A stretch of DNA of 64,000 bases, taken from assembly GCA_017303635.1 (NCBI GenBank), contig JAFLCG010000018.1:1-64000 (forward strand), read 5' to 3'. Shown piece by piece: positions 33,701 through 42,411 of this stretch (position 1 is the first letter of the stretch; each line of letters starts with the position of its first letter). The notes beneath the pieces were generated by a model. That model saw only the letters and a list, made by a program, of their open reading frames with translations, was not told where the DNA came from and searched no databases. Made by a program: the position numbers and the translations under genes. The stretch comes from Anaerolineae bacterium (GTDB lineage Bacteria > Chloroflexota > Anaerolineae > Aggregatilineales > Phototrophicaceae).

Positions 33701-36571
33701 CCCGTTTGTAGGGGCAATAAAGAATAAGCGGCTGGAAGCCAGTCGGTAGCTCCCAGTTTCGCCTCCGTCCATCAACCCACAGGCAGGATCAATGAGCCAT
33801 TCCCACACAGCAAATAGTGCTTGCTTCACCGACTCCAGATCCGAAGGACGTCCAGCAGCATTTAACGCCAACGCCATAATGCGGCAGCGGATATGACGTT
33901 CAGTCTTACCTACCCAAGGCGCTTCCCCTTTGCCAGGGTTACTACGCACAACTGCTGAATTACCTGCGTGGCGTCCAAACGCAGAGTGATCACGGGTGAC
34001 TCCCTCTGGCAGCGTTACGATCTTTTCATTCCGTAGTGTTTCCAGCAGGTAATCAATCAACGTGCGTGTTTGCGGGATGTTCAACCCAATCCGTATCGCT
34101 AATCCTGAAACATCGGGTTCAGTTTCAAAATAGCGCACTGCCAGTAATCCAAGCGATTCGAGCGACTGACGACCGCGCCGGTTAGTCGTGATTTCCGCCA
34201 GTATACGAGTCTTGGTGAATCGCTGTAAGCGTTCGCGCTGTGCACTGGTCAGGTTGTTCCAGGAACGGTTGCGATTCTCTGGCTGCTTCTCAAACTCGGC
34301 ATCGATTTCCTCATCCATCGCCGTTTGGAAGACACGCAATTCATCCCAGCCTATCCTCGTTCCCTGTTCCGCGAGATCAGTCAGATCAATAGAGCGGCCT
34401 TTGCTACTTAATGCACCGATAGCTTTTGGTACCAGATAACGGTACAAGTCCTGATTGAATACGTCTTGTAAGAAAGCTGCATAACGTGCTGCGCCCTGCC
34501 GACTATCGTAAAATGACAGCAGTTTGCGACCTGCTCCCGGCTTGTTTCTCACGCTGTGATCATCTGACACGGGCAATTGCCGGTAAAGCTCCATCGTCAG
34601 CACTGATAGGGGCGTCATACCGCGAATGGTGATTGGCGTGGCGATTTCGTCGCCTTTGATGCGCGACTCGCTGCCACAACGCGCACAGCATTCAAGCTGA
34701 GCGACGCGCTCAGAGCGCGTGCGGCGGCTGCCCTTGCTCGTCTGTGCCACTACACTGTATAATTTTACATGCTTCGGTGTACGCCCATCTTTGGCGCACG
34801 AACATCGGGATTCACGACGGCAGTCCGAGTTCAAGCAAAGTGTTGTTGATGTAGCCTCGATCTGGGTCGGGTTTTCGGGTGGTTTTGCCCCGTCTTCCGA
34901 ATCCTCGTCAAAGCGATCTGCCAATGCATCATTGACCTCACGCGGCGACCAAACAAAATAGCATGGAGTCCCTCCATCTTCTCTGCGACTTTCTGCCCAG
35001 TGCTGTTCGTCCGCGTATATAGTCTTGACATACACCTGACCACAGGTTCGGCAGATGGAGAGCGGGAAAACCGCACCATCACACATATCGCATACCAAGC
35101 GAGGGCTCCCAAACAAGCGCGACCAGGGTTCAGTATGTCCTTCCGGGCGACCGCTGCAATTCGGGTTGAGACACGCCCAAATTCCTTGCGGCGAGCGCGC
35201 AAACAGGTGGTAACGGGCTGGCAGTAGTGCCGCTTGATTTGGATGTGGCCGCGCACTTGCCCCCACTTCGACCAGATGATAGAGCGCTCTTAGCGAGTCA
35301 GCTGGTTGATTTCGATTGGCATGATTTTCGGGAAACAACAGCTGGGCAGCTTCGACCATCCCCAACGGCATATCTGGCTGGTCGATCATTGCTGCCCGTA
35401 GCCGACGTAAATGGCCATTTTTCTTCAGCGCACCGTAGAGCAGTGCTGATACATTGTCCGTCTCTATACTCGCCTGAGCATCAATCAGCCCGAAATTCGA
35501 CAGCTGATCCCAAATCTCCTCACGGGTGGCAGTATTCGAGCGCAGATGTTCGAGCAGCATTTCCCACTCTGGACGCAAATAGGCGTCCATTGAAGGCTCA
35601 TAGGTCGCCGCGTGATCGTCCTCAGTCTGCGACTCGCCAAAGATGATGTCGTCTGGCTCAAAATCCTCACCGAATAGGGTTTCCGCAAATGTTACCGCGA
35701 TTTGAGGATCATTGGTGAGAGTCGCACTTGTACCGATGCAGACCATCTCCCCAGGCTGCTTGCCGAGATGATGTTTTAACCGGCGAATCAGGTAGGCGAC
35801 TTCGACCCCCTTTGCGCCGCTGTACGAATGCGCCTCATCCAGCACGATATACTTCCAACTGTCGGTGTGGCTGAACAGATTTTGATCCCCTGGACGCAGC
35901 AGCAAATATTCCAGCATGGCATAATTCGTGATTAGGATATTAGGGAGTTTCTCTTTTTTACGAATCTGTTCGCGGCTAATTACCTCCTGTTTCGGCACAT
36001 CGGAACATCCTGTTTGTTGTTTCCATTCCTGCGTGGTTTGCATCAGTTCACTAGTGTAGCGTCCATAAGTGATGTCTGTGCCTTGGAGAAGTTTGCCAAG
36101 GCGCTCAAGCTGATCATTCACCAGCGCATTTAGCGGATAGATGAGAATCGCACGCACTCCGCGCGCCGGATGTTCTAGTAGATCATTCAGAATCGGAATC
36201 ATGAACGACTCTGTCTTCCCACTGCCAGTGCCGGACGATACGATCACACTCCGTCCATTTGCGATTCGTCCGATGGCGCGCTGTTGGTGAAGGTATAGGG
36301 GCGCATCAACCGGAATCGGCGAATTAGACAAGTTGAGCATCCGACTTGAAAGCTCCCCTGCGCTCACTAAGGTCCTAATTGAGTCGCCGCGTCGGTACGG
36401 CATCGACAATTCGAGATATGGACCACTGACCAACGCGCATTCGGCTTCGAAAGCCTCGCGCATAGCGAAGTACAGCGCCTCATTTTCCCCATCCCGGTTG
36501 ACATCAAAAGTGGTAAGCAGATAGCGGACGAGCGCAGATTGGAGCCGATGCTTAACATCAATTGGATTCAT
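30716..36571 (-). CDS. druE: DruE-like giant helicase with DUF1998 (Druantia type III-like)
   Basis: 1951 residues. The N-terminal helicase core has Walker A SSGTGSGKTESF (near 114), DEAH in YIVLDEAHSYSGAKG (near 245), motif III GTSATL, motif V TTFEMGIDLGDLQAV and motif VI YRQRAGRAGRR (near 1077). Several Cys pairs (CLNPNCSG, CDMC, CRTCGQ) suggest zinc ribbons. A DUF1998 domain (GGAGYMRDID then CPYCTEDTSCTRCLRDYGNQ, near 1570-1600) follows. The last 350 residues include a PLD-like segment (LAVSRIEHTVPPGKT). Size, order and partner match DruE of Druantia type III, an antiphage system. The ATG overlaps the DruH-like stop by 4 nt. Other DUF1998 helicases (DISARM) are shorter and have other partners. 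Confidence 0.75.
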   Translation of the reverse strand: MNPIDVKHRLQSALVRYLLTTFDVNRDGENEALYFAMREAFEAECALVSGPYLELSMPYRRGDSIRTLVSAGELSSRMLNLSNSPIPVDAPLYLHQQRAIGRIANGRSVIVSSGTGSGKTESFMIPILNDLLEHPARGVRAILIYPLNALVNDQLERLGKLLQGTDITYGRYTSELMQTTQEWKQQTGCSDVPKQEVISREQIRKKEKLPNILITNYAMLEYLLLRPGDQNLFSHTDSWKYIVLDEAHSYSGAKGVEVAYLIRRLKHHLGKQPGEMVCIGTSATLTNDPQIAVTFAETLFGEDFEPDDIIFGESQTEDDHAATYEPSMDAYLRPEWEMLLEHLRSNTATREEIWDQLSNFGLIDAQASIETDNVSALLYGALKKNGHLRRLRAAMIDQPDMPLGMVEAAQLLFPENHANRNQPADSLRALYHLVEVGASARPHPNQAALLPARYHLFARSPQGIWACLNPNCSGRPEGHTEPWSRLFGSPRLVCDMCDGAVFPLSICRTCGQVYVKTIYADEQHWAESRREDGGTPCYFVWSPREVNDALADRFDEDSEDGAKPPENPTQIEATSTTLCLNSDCRRESRCSCAKDGRTPKHVKLYSVVAQTSKGSRRTRSERVAQLECCARCGSESRIKGDEIATPITIRGMTPLSVLTMELYRQLPVSDDHSVRNKPGAGRKLLSFYDSRQGAARYAAFLQDVFNQDLYRYLVPKAIGALSSKGRSIDLTDLAEQGTRIGWDELRVFQTAMDEEIDAEFEKQPENRNRSWNNLTSAQRERLQRFTKTRILAEITTNRRGRQSLESLGLLAVRYFETEPDVSGLAIRIGLNIPQTRTLIDYLLETLRNEKIVTLPEGVTRDHSAFGRHAGNSAVVRSNPGKGEAPWVGKTERHIRCRIMALALNAAGRPSDLESVKQALFAVWEWLIDPACGLMDGGETGSYRLASSRLFFIAPTNGWQQCNHCQRIRHGEVALPCPSPRCGGTYQPINRDLQEEKNYYHYIFRQGLHPMRVEEHTAQLAPSKAQQYQASFKSGDINVLSCSTTFEMGIDLGDLQAVVMNNVPPNVANYRQRAGRAGRRVGGSAFIVTWATDRPHDQIYFDSPPEIIRGQVRIPRLTLDNVEIKRRHLNALLLGDFLYYLNQQNEHDLDNVGRFFDQQAPNGRFYDRMDRWRQDRRESLSRKLASLATLIGSDSLDLDNVLHFFQNHMERAEELYRGASSLYRQQFEEAKQQYMLSSGKQADQWNTQRIEAEQRLNRLSEEKLVDTLSSYGVLPSYSFPLYTVELELPVMKQETARLRLQRDLRRAIAEFAPGSEVVADKRLWISNGVLIRREARQVFEYRLCQECNHIEAAQVAGQHLSKEECPRCGMPYTGRSANTCYLIPDGFSSDPQSGKLAGQYVRYEAAQQSVAVSIPSSDTDISQIDFVHRAVQTNGKLYFINAGKRGNGYRLCAKCGRQVTSKDGKCPNKLCGGMAESIHLGHAITTDTLTIQFHPPPDVMLPNNHNLDFWLTLQTSLVLGATRALQIERDDIGGTLMPVIFGDGWQRSLVLYDNVPGGAGYMRDIDAHFVEVVEAALALVRCPYCTEDTSCTRCLRDYGNQHYYPYLKRGSVIQFLENLLAFLRQQHNSLGKLPMIANNRIEVLWETIASAKHKLRLAVSRIEHTVPPGKTRSWLDLLHEKLLQGIEVQLLLSKPPVAEHSHDRLVEADYLMLLMRTGQQLDVRQSKHLPNWHVVVDENDEIRRRALAFDDITPHLDVSLLNPSLSTTTHAGGIKAAVEAFEAVFGQATYITTEALRPPPTTQVHRIPGSSRRTSEADFAPVVELFNRPVSAMKVSDPYLIDRERIVNRLGAYIRLAAAQGTLVRVDVTTRDAQLERHDREEQTRAFEELQELFPDIILQCQRRTDRQEHDRWIEITRADGSKARLYIGRGLDFIRPDGTVQGTYLVIEELK

Positions 36572-39500
36572 ATGGCGGGCTCCTTTGTGAAGTGGTTAAA
36601 AATCAGTTCCGCCCACAATAGCGCCCAGTTGAGCAGGTGCGGGCAACAGTGGTAAGCAAGTTTCAGAAGGTTAGAGAATTTCTGCTCTTGGTCTTCGGTC
36701 AGGAAAGTGCTGTTGCCGTGCGCGTAAGCCCGTCCGATCACCGCCAGCGTCATGATAACAGGATCCAGCATTTGCCAATCCTGAGTTTTCCGGTGCTTAC
36801 GCTCCGCCGCAATCCAGCGTCCACTAAATATCAACGCGGGATTATCCCGCTCGAACAGTTGCAAACACACTTGATCAACCCAGGCAAAACTTTTGTAGAG
36901 TTCGGCGAACTGCGTATTGATTTGATAAGTACTCCCCACACGAACAACCCACCGCGCTGTCGCCTGAGTATATGCCTTGTGCGTGAACACCGGAGCTTCG
37001 GCCTCCTGACTCAGGTCACGTGCCTGATTGGGTCGCCTGATTCGCAATGCATATTCCAAGTCACGCTGAATGAATGCATCGAAATTCGGCGTAAACACAC
37101 GAAGTTCGTTCGCTGCCAGTGGCACAGATTCGATCTTGCCAATAACTGGAGATGCGGTCAGATCACGCGCGTCAATCCCAACCTGGTTATGTGTATGTTT
37201 AAATTTGGCAGTCTTGTCATACACCCAGAACAAATCACCACAACGCCTACATTGACGCAAATGCCCATTAGCCCCTTTTAAATACACGCCATCGGTGCGG
37301 GCATCCAGCATCAACGAAACACTGTCTTCACCGCCAGAATGTGGCCGACGAATTCTTATCTGGCGTTGTCCGCCGCTTTCAAAAATCGGATAGTAGCTTG
37401 ATGCTGATAAACATAACTGATAGCTTCGCTGCGGAAAGATTGCGCGTGCGTGTGGATGCAGATCGAGATTGGAAGCCCGTAGGGTCTTAATTTGTGGAGG
37501 CAGTACTGCTTCGGGTAGCATGGCGCTGTAGTCCGGTGGAAGCATCATCAGCCAATACGAATCCGCTTGCGCCGGATTACGCCGTTCCTGTCGCATCACC
37601 GCCTTAAACGCACGGATCGCCGCTTTCACCGGTTGCGGCTGTGACTCAAAATCGCTGAACTGCGGACGAATGAAAGTGAATAACTCAATCACATCATCTG
37701 AACCGTCTAATCGCAGTTTGACAGGTGCACGTTCGCCTTGGTAGTCATGCAACATATCTGCCAGCGCGTCTTGGATGAGGCGAACATCCATAACCCCGCG
37801 CGCGTTAAGTTGATATGATCGGGGAGTTCCATCACCCACAGTGATACTAAAATCGGATCGGGGGGCACCCCGCACCGATAGCACCGCCTGACTGAGTGCT
37901 TCCTCCCAAAGGTAATGCCCGATCAACGGCGCCACCCAAGCATGAGACCATTTTACATGGAATGTCAGTGGCAGGATAACGTTATCGAAACGCAAACGCA
38001 GTGCAGAATCCTGACGCGGATCAATCCAAGTGATCAGGACACCTTCATTGACCGCTTCGACACGGGCATCACTGGCAAGAATGATCTGATCCTCCATAAC
38101 ACCGTTGATCCGAACCTTCGGCGGCTGTTGTGGAGTGTAATAGCAATCGATCGGATCGCAGACAATATTAACATGAGGCGGCAGTACACCGGCCAGTCGG
38201 GGATCACCATGCATTCGTGTTACGCCGCTAAAGATTTCCACTTGAAGCAGACACGCCGGGGAGATGTAATCGCACAGGCGAATGTGTAGAAAAGACTGTC
38301 CATTGCCCATCACCCGGTTGATCTGTCCTTTTGCATCCAATTCACTCAGCCGGTAGATACTCACTTTATCGTTATTTGTGAGGCGAAGAGACAATCTTTC
38401 AAGCGGCACACCCGCGGGTGGAGTCATCCTCAGCCAAATATTACCCTGTTCATAGATTGTGAGTGCGCCAGGTGTAAGCCCATACACGGGGTTTTGACCG
38501 TCAAGTGTGGGTGGAATGCGACTGCGTCGTTTGTCGATGCGCTGGTCGCCAAGCATAATAGGGAGCATCAGCTCATACTGGGCAGCACTGTCGTGTCCCT
38601 GGTCTTTGAGCGCTTTCGGCACAAGCAGCGGGTAAACTCGTTTGAGCATTCCTCCCTCTGCTGCCTTTAGAGTCACACCAGTGGGCAAGCTGACAGCGTA
38701 TTCCCCATCGATCAACCGGCTCTGATCGCTCAGCACTGCCAGTTGACCATCCTGCTGAATCCTGAAAAAGGCAGCACTACGAGGCGGCGGAGCACCAGTC
38801 GGGAGCGGATTGGCGAGGGCATTATCGTTTTGATCGACAGGGACGACTACGCCCTGACCATCAATATCGATCAGTGTGGCAGTATCGATCACATAGCCCG
38901 ATGCCACATGGTAAGCGTTGACTTCACAATAGTTGCGCCCGTATTCCGGCACTTGCTCACCGAGCGTTACGACTGTCCCCTCAGTAGCAGGCAACCAGAC
39001 CAGTCGGTCTGGCGGCACATCGCCGATGATAGACAGATTCGTAACGAGAAGCTCTAGAATATCGTTCTGCTCGATCAACCATGCCCAACGCACGCGCGAA
39101 GATAAGGTGCGAGCCGTGGTTGCCTTCTCAGTTCCCTGAATGGGTAACAGCGGTAGAATTTGCCGCCAGACGGCTTGCTCAATGGGGGCAAGTACAGACT
39201 CAATCACGCCTGTATCTTCTCCCTCATTATGCCATAGTGCTGCGTTCCCCATATTGCTGATCAAACGAGCGGCTGTGATGCTTGTATCAGGATGTTGTAA
39301 GAAGTGAATCAGGCGTTTACGCACTGGTGCTGCAAAGGTTGATGCTTCGTTATGTACCGCGATCTGATCCGGGAACTGCTGGGAAAGCTGCTCCCAAGCA
39401 AGACGATTGGGATACTGCTTAAGGAAGAACTCAGCAAAATCCTCCTGAAGGTAGGCTGGCAAAATTGCGTGCATATACACGCCAGAGACAACCTCCTGAG

Positions 39501-39891
39501 TGGTTTCATCGCGAGTCGGGAATTCAAAGTTATACTCTGCCTGCAAGTGGTCGCGTGCAGCTCTGAAAGCATCCCGATACTTGTTCTCCAGCACCGGTGT
39601 CTTGTCGCGTTTCAGCACATCCTGAAAGTACTTCTTCCAAAAACTGATGTTTTCGTTTTCTGCGAACTCTGCGAAGCGCGCGCAGAATACCATCGTGACG
39701 ATCAGAACACGGGGCGGAATATGATCGATGCATTCATACATACGCACGGAGCCTGCTAACAGCCGAAAGTCACGTTCTGTCAGCGGCAGTTCACCGATCC
39801 AAGTTACTTGATTGAAGCCCTCGGCGAGCTTTGTGTCCATCGAGTGAATGTTGTCAGTGTATTCAAACATAGGGTAAGAGTACCTAAACAC
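36568..39891 (-). CDS. druH: DruH-like large protein (Druantia type III-like)
   Basis: 1107 residues, without a recognisable enzyme motif. Near residue 885 is a zinc-ribbon-like element: CRRCGDLFWVYD with HTH about ten residues later. The rest is a mix of beta-rich segments (LRLRFDNVILPLTFHVKW) and helices. Size and position directly before the DUF1998 helicase, with a 4-nt ATGA overlap, fit DruH, whose function is unknown to me. Upstream lies an AT-rich stretch that should carry the promoter. Confidence 0.65.
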   Translation of the reverse strand: MFRYSYPMFEYTDNIHSMDTKLAEGFNQVTWIGELPLTERDFRLLAGSVRMYECIDHIPPRVLIVTMVFCARFAEFAENENISFWKKYFQDVLKRDKTPVLENKYRDAFRAARDHLQAEYNFEFPTRDETTQEVVSGVYMHAILPAYLQEDFAEFFLKQYPNRLAWEQLSQQFPDQIAVHNEASTFAAPVRKRLIHFLQHPDTSITAARLISNMGNAALWHNEGEDTGVIESVLAPIEQAVWRQILPLLPIQGTEKATTARTLSSRVRWAWLIEQNDILELLVTNLSIIGDVPPDRLVWLPATEGTVVTLGEQVPEYGRNYCEVNAYHVASGYVIDTATLIDIDGQGVVVPVDQNDNALANPLPTGAPPPRSAAFFRIQQDGQLAVLSDQSRLIDGEYAVSLPTGVTLKAAEGGMLKRVYPLLVPKALKDQGHDSAAQYELMLPIMLGDQRIDKRRSRIPPTLDGQNPVYGLTPGALTIYEQGNIWLRMTPPAGVPLERLSLRLTNNDKVSIYRLSELDAKGQINRVMGNGQSFLHIRLCDYISPACLLQVEIFSGVTRMHGDPRLAGVLPPHVNIVCDPIDCYYTPQQPPKVRINGVMEDQIILASDARVEAVNEGVLITWIDPRQDSALRLRFDNVILPLTFHVKWSHAWVAPLIGHYLWEEALSQAVLSVRGAPRSDFSITVGDGTPRSYQLNARGVMDVRLIQDALADMLHDYQGERAPVKLRLDGSDDVIELFTFIRPQFSDFESQPQPVKAAIRAFKAVMRQERRNPAQADSYWLMMLPPDYSAMLPEAVLPPQIKTLRASNLDLHPHARAIFPQRSYQLCLSASSYYPIFESGGQRQIRIRRPHSGGEDSVSLMLDARTDGVYLKGANGHLRQCRRCGDLFWVYDKTAKFKHTHNQVGIDARDLTASPVIGKIESVPLAANELRVFTPNFDAFIQRDLEYALRIRRPNQARDLSQEAEAPVFTHKAYTQATARWVVRVGSTYQINTQFAELYKSFAWVDQVCLQLFERDNPALIFSGRWIAAERKHRKTQDWQMLDPVIMTLAVIGRAYAHGNSTFLTEDQEQKFSNLLKLAYHCCPHLLNWALLWAELIFNHFTKEPAI

Positions 39892-40149
39892 AAAAACACT
39901 ATAATGTATATTAGCATTACTTTCGCTGCTGGGTTACTAAATATATACAATGATGAAAACAGTAGCTATTTCATTCGAGGTTGTCATAGAACTGAAATAG
40001 ATGCTTACGTTATCAATGATTGACGGCGGCATTGGGACTGGGGATATATCAGCCTTCGACTACGACTACCCGAGGCCCAGGAATTTGACGAAGTGTGATG
40101 TCAAATTCGAGCTTGTCAAGGCCCGCTGATAGAACCGAAACCTCCGTAA

Positions 40150-40235
40150 GCTTTGCATCTGTGCTCTCCTTGTGAGTAACGCAAAACGAGCCAGGGATCG
40201 CGTCCTATGTGCGCGATTTGGCTCCGTAACTACCT
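40150..40235 (-). promoter_or_regulatory. Leader B: second copy of the parM-type structured leader
   Basis: GAGCCA (40188-40193) pairs with TGGCTC (40219-40224) around an inner perfect 6-bp stem ATCGCG/CGCGAT (40197-40202, 40212-40217). A TTTTGCGTTACTCA stretch, AAGGAGA and an ATG follow on the minus strand, as in the parM leader at 21.2 kb. The gene after this ATG is short and apparently frameshifted, so this copy probably no longer serves a functional gene. Confidence 0.55.
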
Positions 40236-40238
40236 TGT

Positions 40239-40337
40239 TCAGGCAGACTTACGCTTATTCAGTTCGGTGAGAAGCAGAAATTCAACGCCGCTGAGTGCCG
40301 CCAGGTTCAAGCGGCAGGTACGATGGCAATGCGTCAT
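40239..40337 (-). CDS. Short frame, possible gene remnant
   Basis: 32 residues starting MTHCHRTCRLNLAALSGVEF and ending TELNKRKSA. The later half reads like protein, but no ribosome-binding site precedes it and I know no family. It stands just upstream of leader B, as the doubtful 86-residue frame stands upstream of leader A, so it may be the remnant of a small gene. Confidence 0.15.
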   Translation of the reverse strand: MTHCHRTCRLNLAALSGVEFLLLTELNKRKSA

Positions 40338-40406
40338 GAGAGAGTTTTGTCGTCAGCAATAGTCTGCGCTTAAAAGGTGCCATGCATCAATCCAAATGAG
40401 GTACAG

Positions 40407-40452
40407 AGTTGGCTATGTGTGAAACAACTCTTTGCACACATAGCCAACTTTT
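40407..40452 (+). terminator. Perfect 15-bp hairpin followed by T-run
   Basis: AGTTGGCTATGTGTG (40407-40421) and CACACATAGCCAACT (40435-40449) pair without mismatch around a 13-nt loop, followed by TTT. It has the form of a plus-strand Rho-independent terminator, yet no plus-strand gene ends here; it may shield marR from upstream transcription. Confidence 0.65.
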
Positions 40453-40580
40453 GGAACAGCCGATCTCCCTACAAGGCGTCATCAGCGTTCACAGGTAGTG
40501 AACACGATCACAAGTGTCAGTGGCTCAACAAACGCTTGAACACTCCCTGTAAAAAGATGTCGATTGACAACAAGCTATTT

Positions 40581-40616
40581 AGCGCTAAACTGTTAACTGC
40601 TAAACAGTTTAGCGCT
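40581..40616. promoter_or_regulatory. Operator-like 14-bp inverted repeat upstream of marR
   Basis: AGCGCTAAACTGTT (40581-40594) and AACAGTTTAGCGCT (40603-40616) form a perfect inverted repeat with an 8-bp spacer, ending 38 bp before the marR ATG. Each arm also contains the small palindrome AGCGCT. MarR dimers commonly bind such sites to repress their own operon. Confidence 0.7.
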
Positions 40617-40654
40617 CAACATTTTTCAGTGAATACACACCCTGAAGCACATTT

Positions 40655-41128
40655 ATGAATTCTACAATCAAAGACCAATTGCTCGACGCAGTCCAGCGTT
40701 TGAGAAAACCCATTCTACTCTCTTACTACGCAGGATTAGATTTAACCACGTTGTCCTTAATGAAAGCCATTGAAGACAACAGCCCGAACTCAGACCACAA
40801 CATTTATATGTTTGATTTGCAAAACGAGTTGAGGATCTCCCGAGGGGCCATTTCGCAGATTGCCAGCAATCTGGAAAAAAAAGGCTATCTCGTTCGTGAG
40901 ACAGACAAAAATAATCGTCGAAAGCAGATTGTGACCTTGACCCCTGAAGGACGAGAGGCAATGCGACAGTCTGATGCCGAGTTTGACGAAATGTTGACAG
41001 CATTTCTGACACAGCTTGGTGAACACGACGCACACGAAATGGTTCGCTTATTTAATCGCTTCGCTGATATTGCCCAGGAAATGAATCAGAAGGAAGCCGG
41101 TTCCTACAATACGCCTGAAAGCAAATAA
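40655..41128 (+). CDS. MarR-family transcriptional regulator
   Basis: 157 residues. The winged helix-turn-helix is clear: MFDLQNELRISRGAISQIAS, NLEKKGYLVRETDKNNRRKQ, then IVTLTPEGREAMRQSD, the wing and following helix of MarR proteins. Likely a ligand-responsive repressor. A perfect 14-bp inverted repeat lies just upstream, and a P450 gene follows after 77 bp on the same strand, so it probably regulates itself and that P450. The ligand may be the P450 substrate. Confidence 0.88.
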   Translation: MNSTIKDQLLDAVQRLRKPILLSYYAGLDLTTLSLMKAIEDNSPNSDHNIYMFDLQNELRISRGAISQIASNLEKKGYLVRETDKNNRRKQIVTLTPEGREAMRQSDAEFDEMLTAFLTQLGEHDAHEMVRLFNRFADIAQEMNQKEAGSYNTPESK

Positions 41129-41205
41129 GCTAGAACGTGTTGCAGGCAGAAAATCATCCTGCTAACAGACAATGAGTAAGAGATAGTCAAATCGAAGGAC
41201 ATGAA

Positions 41206-42411
41206 ATGGCACTCAAGCTGACAACGAAAGAATTTCAGTACGATCCGTACCCGACCTACGAAGAACTACGCAAGCATAGCCGCCTTACAGCTGTGAAGCT
41301 GGGCCTTCTGGGGGATGCAGTCATGGTCACCCGTTATGAGGATGTTGTGACCGTGCTTAAAGACCCCCGCTTCTCCAATGAACGACATAAGGCCTTGGGA
41401 ACGAAAGATTTAGCGACCATGTGGTGGATTCCCGGGCCTTTGCGTGTGCTTGCGAGGAGTATGGTGCTGATCGATGACCCGGATCATGCTCGTCTGCGAA
41501 ATCTGGTACACAAGGGATTTACCCCACGCCGGATTCAGCAGTTGGAAAAGCGTATTGAGGCCATTAGTTATACTTTGTTGGATGCAGCAGCAAAAAAACC
41601 GGTGGCTGATTTGATGGAGGATTTCGCGCGGCCACTGCCACTTACCGTTATCTCAGAAATGATGGGGGTTCCACCGGACGATCAGCGTAGATTCCACAAG
41701 CTGATGAACGGTTTAATCAATAACTCTCAGGCTCATAATCTACTGAGTCAGATTTTCAGCGGTGTGGCACTGAACTGCTTCTTCCGAAACTTGATTGCCT
41801 TAAAGCGTAAACAACCGGGAGATGATCTTATTACGGTTCTCATCCAAGCCGAAGATCAGGGTGAACGTCTGAGCGAAGATGAACTCGTCGCCATGTTATT
41901 TCTGCTGCTTTTAGCCGGCCATGAAACCACCGTTAACTTGATTGGTAGCGGAACGCTTGCCCTTCTCGAACATTCCGAACAAAAGGAGAAGTTGCTGGCT
42001 GATATGAGCCTGCTTGATGGCGCGATTGAGGAAATGTTGCGCTTCACCAATCCTGTACATCACGTTGCACAGCGTTACGCGTTAGAGGATGTGCCACTGG
42101 TAGGGTACACAGTGCCCAAAGGTACTACCGTGGCGGTGGGGATTGCGTCTGCAAATCGGGATGAAGCTGTCTTTCAAAACGCCGACCAATTTGATATCAC
42201 GCGCACCAACAACCGACATGTAGCCTTCGGCCTTGGTATTCACTACTGCCTAGGTGCACCACTGGCAAGATTAGAGGCGAAAGTTGCGTTTACCGCATTG
42301 CTCAACAGTTTCCCGCATCTTAAACTCGCCGCACCGGTTGAGTCGTTAGAGTGGCGTGGTGCACCTGCTATGCGGGGATTAAAACACCTGCCGATTTCCT
42401 TAAACGAGTAA
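41206..42411 (+). CDS. Cytochrome P450
   Basis: 401 residues, standard soluble bacterial P450 length. The I-helix oxygen-activation motif AGHETT is near 237-242, the ExxR motif in EEMLRFTNP near 276, and the haem signature FGLGIHYCLGAPLARLE has its Cys ligand near 348. It would hydroxylate or epoxidise a small hydrophobic substrate using external ferredoxin and reductase, neither of which is nearby. AAGGA precedes the ATG. Paired with the MarR regulator upstream; resembles CYP107-like class I enzymes, substrate unknown. Confidence 0.93.
   Translation: MALKLTTKEFQYDPYPTYEELRKHSRLTAVKLGLLGDAVMVTRYEDVVTVLKDPRFSNERHKALGTKDLATMWWIPGPLRVLARSMVLIDDPDHARLRNLVHKGFTPRRIQQLEKRIEAISYTLLDAAAKKPVADLMEDFARPLPLTVISEMMGVPPDDQRRFHKLMNGLINNSQAHNLLSQIFSGVALNCFFRNLIALKRKQPGDDLITVLIQAEDQGERLSEDELVAMLFLLLLAGHETTVNLIGSGTLALLEHSEQKEKLLADMSLLDGAIEEMLRFTNPVHHVAQRYALEDVPLVGYTVPKGTTVAVGIASANRDEAVFQNADQFDITRTNNRHVAFGLGIHYCLGAPLARLEAKVAFTALLNSFPHLKLAAPVESLEWRGAPAMRGLKHLPISLNE

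Larger units (their letters stand above)
39892..40654. other. 763-bp intergenic region between DruH-like and MarR genes
   Basis: Holds an AT-rich DruH promoter region (to about 40020), a degenerate minus-strand reading stretch downstream of leader B (about 40020-40150, with 35 codons open in a frame offset from the ATG), leader B (40150-40235), a 32-codon frame (40239-40337), a strong hairpin (40407-40449) and the MarR operator (40581-40616). It looks like the scar end of the island. Confidence 0.5.

Noticed and set aside
36637..37281. 214-codon plus-strand frame antisense to the DruH-like gene
   Set aside because: It is opposite a well-supported long gene and shows no recognisable domain.
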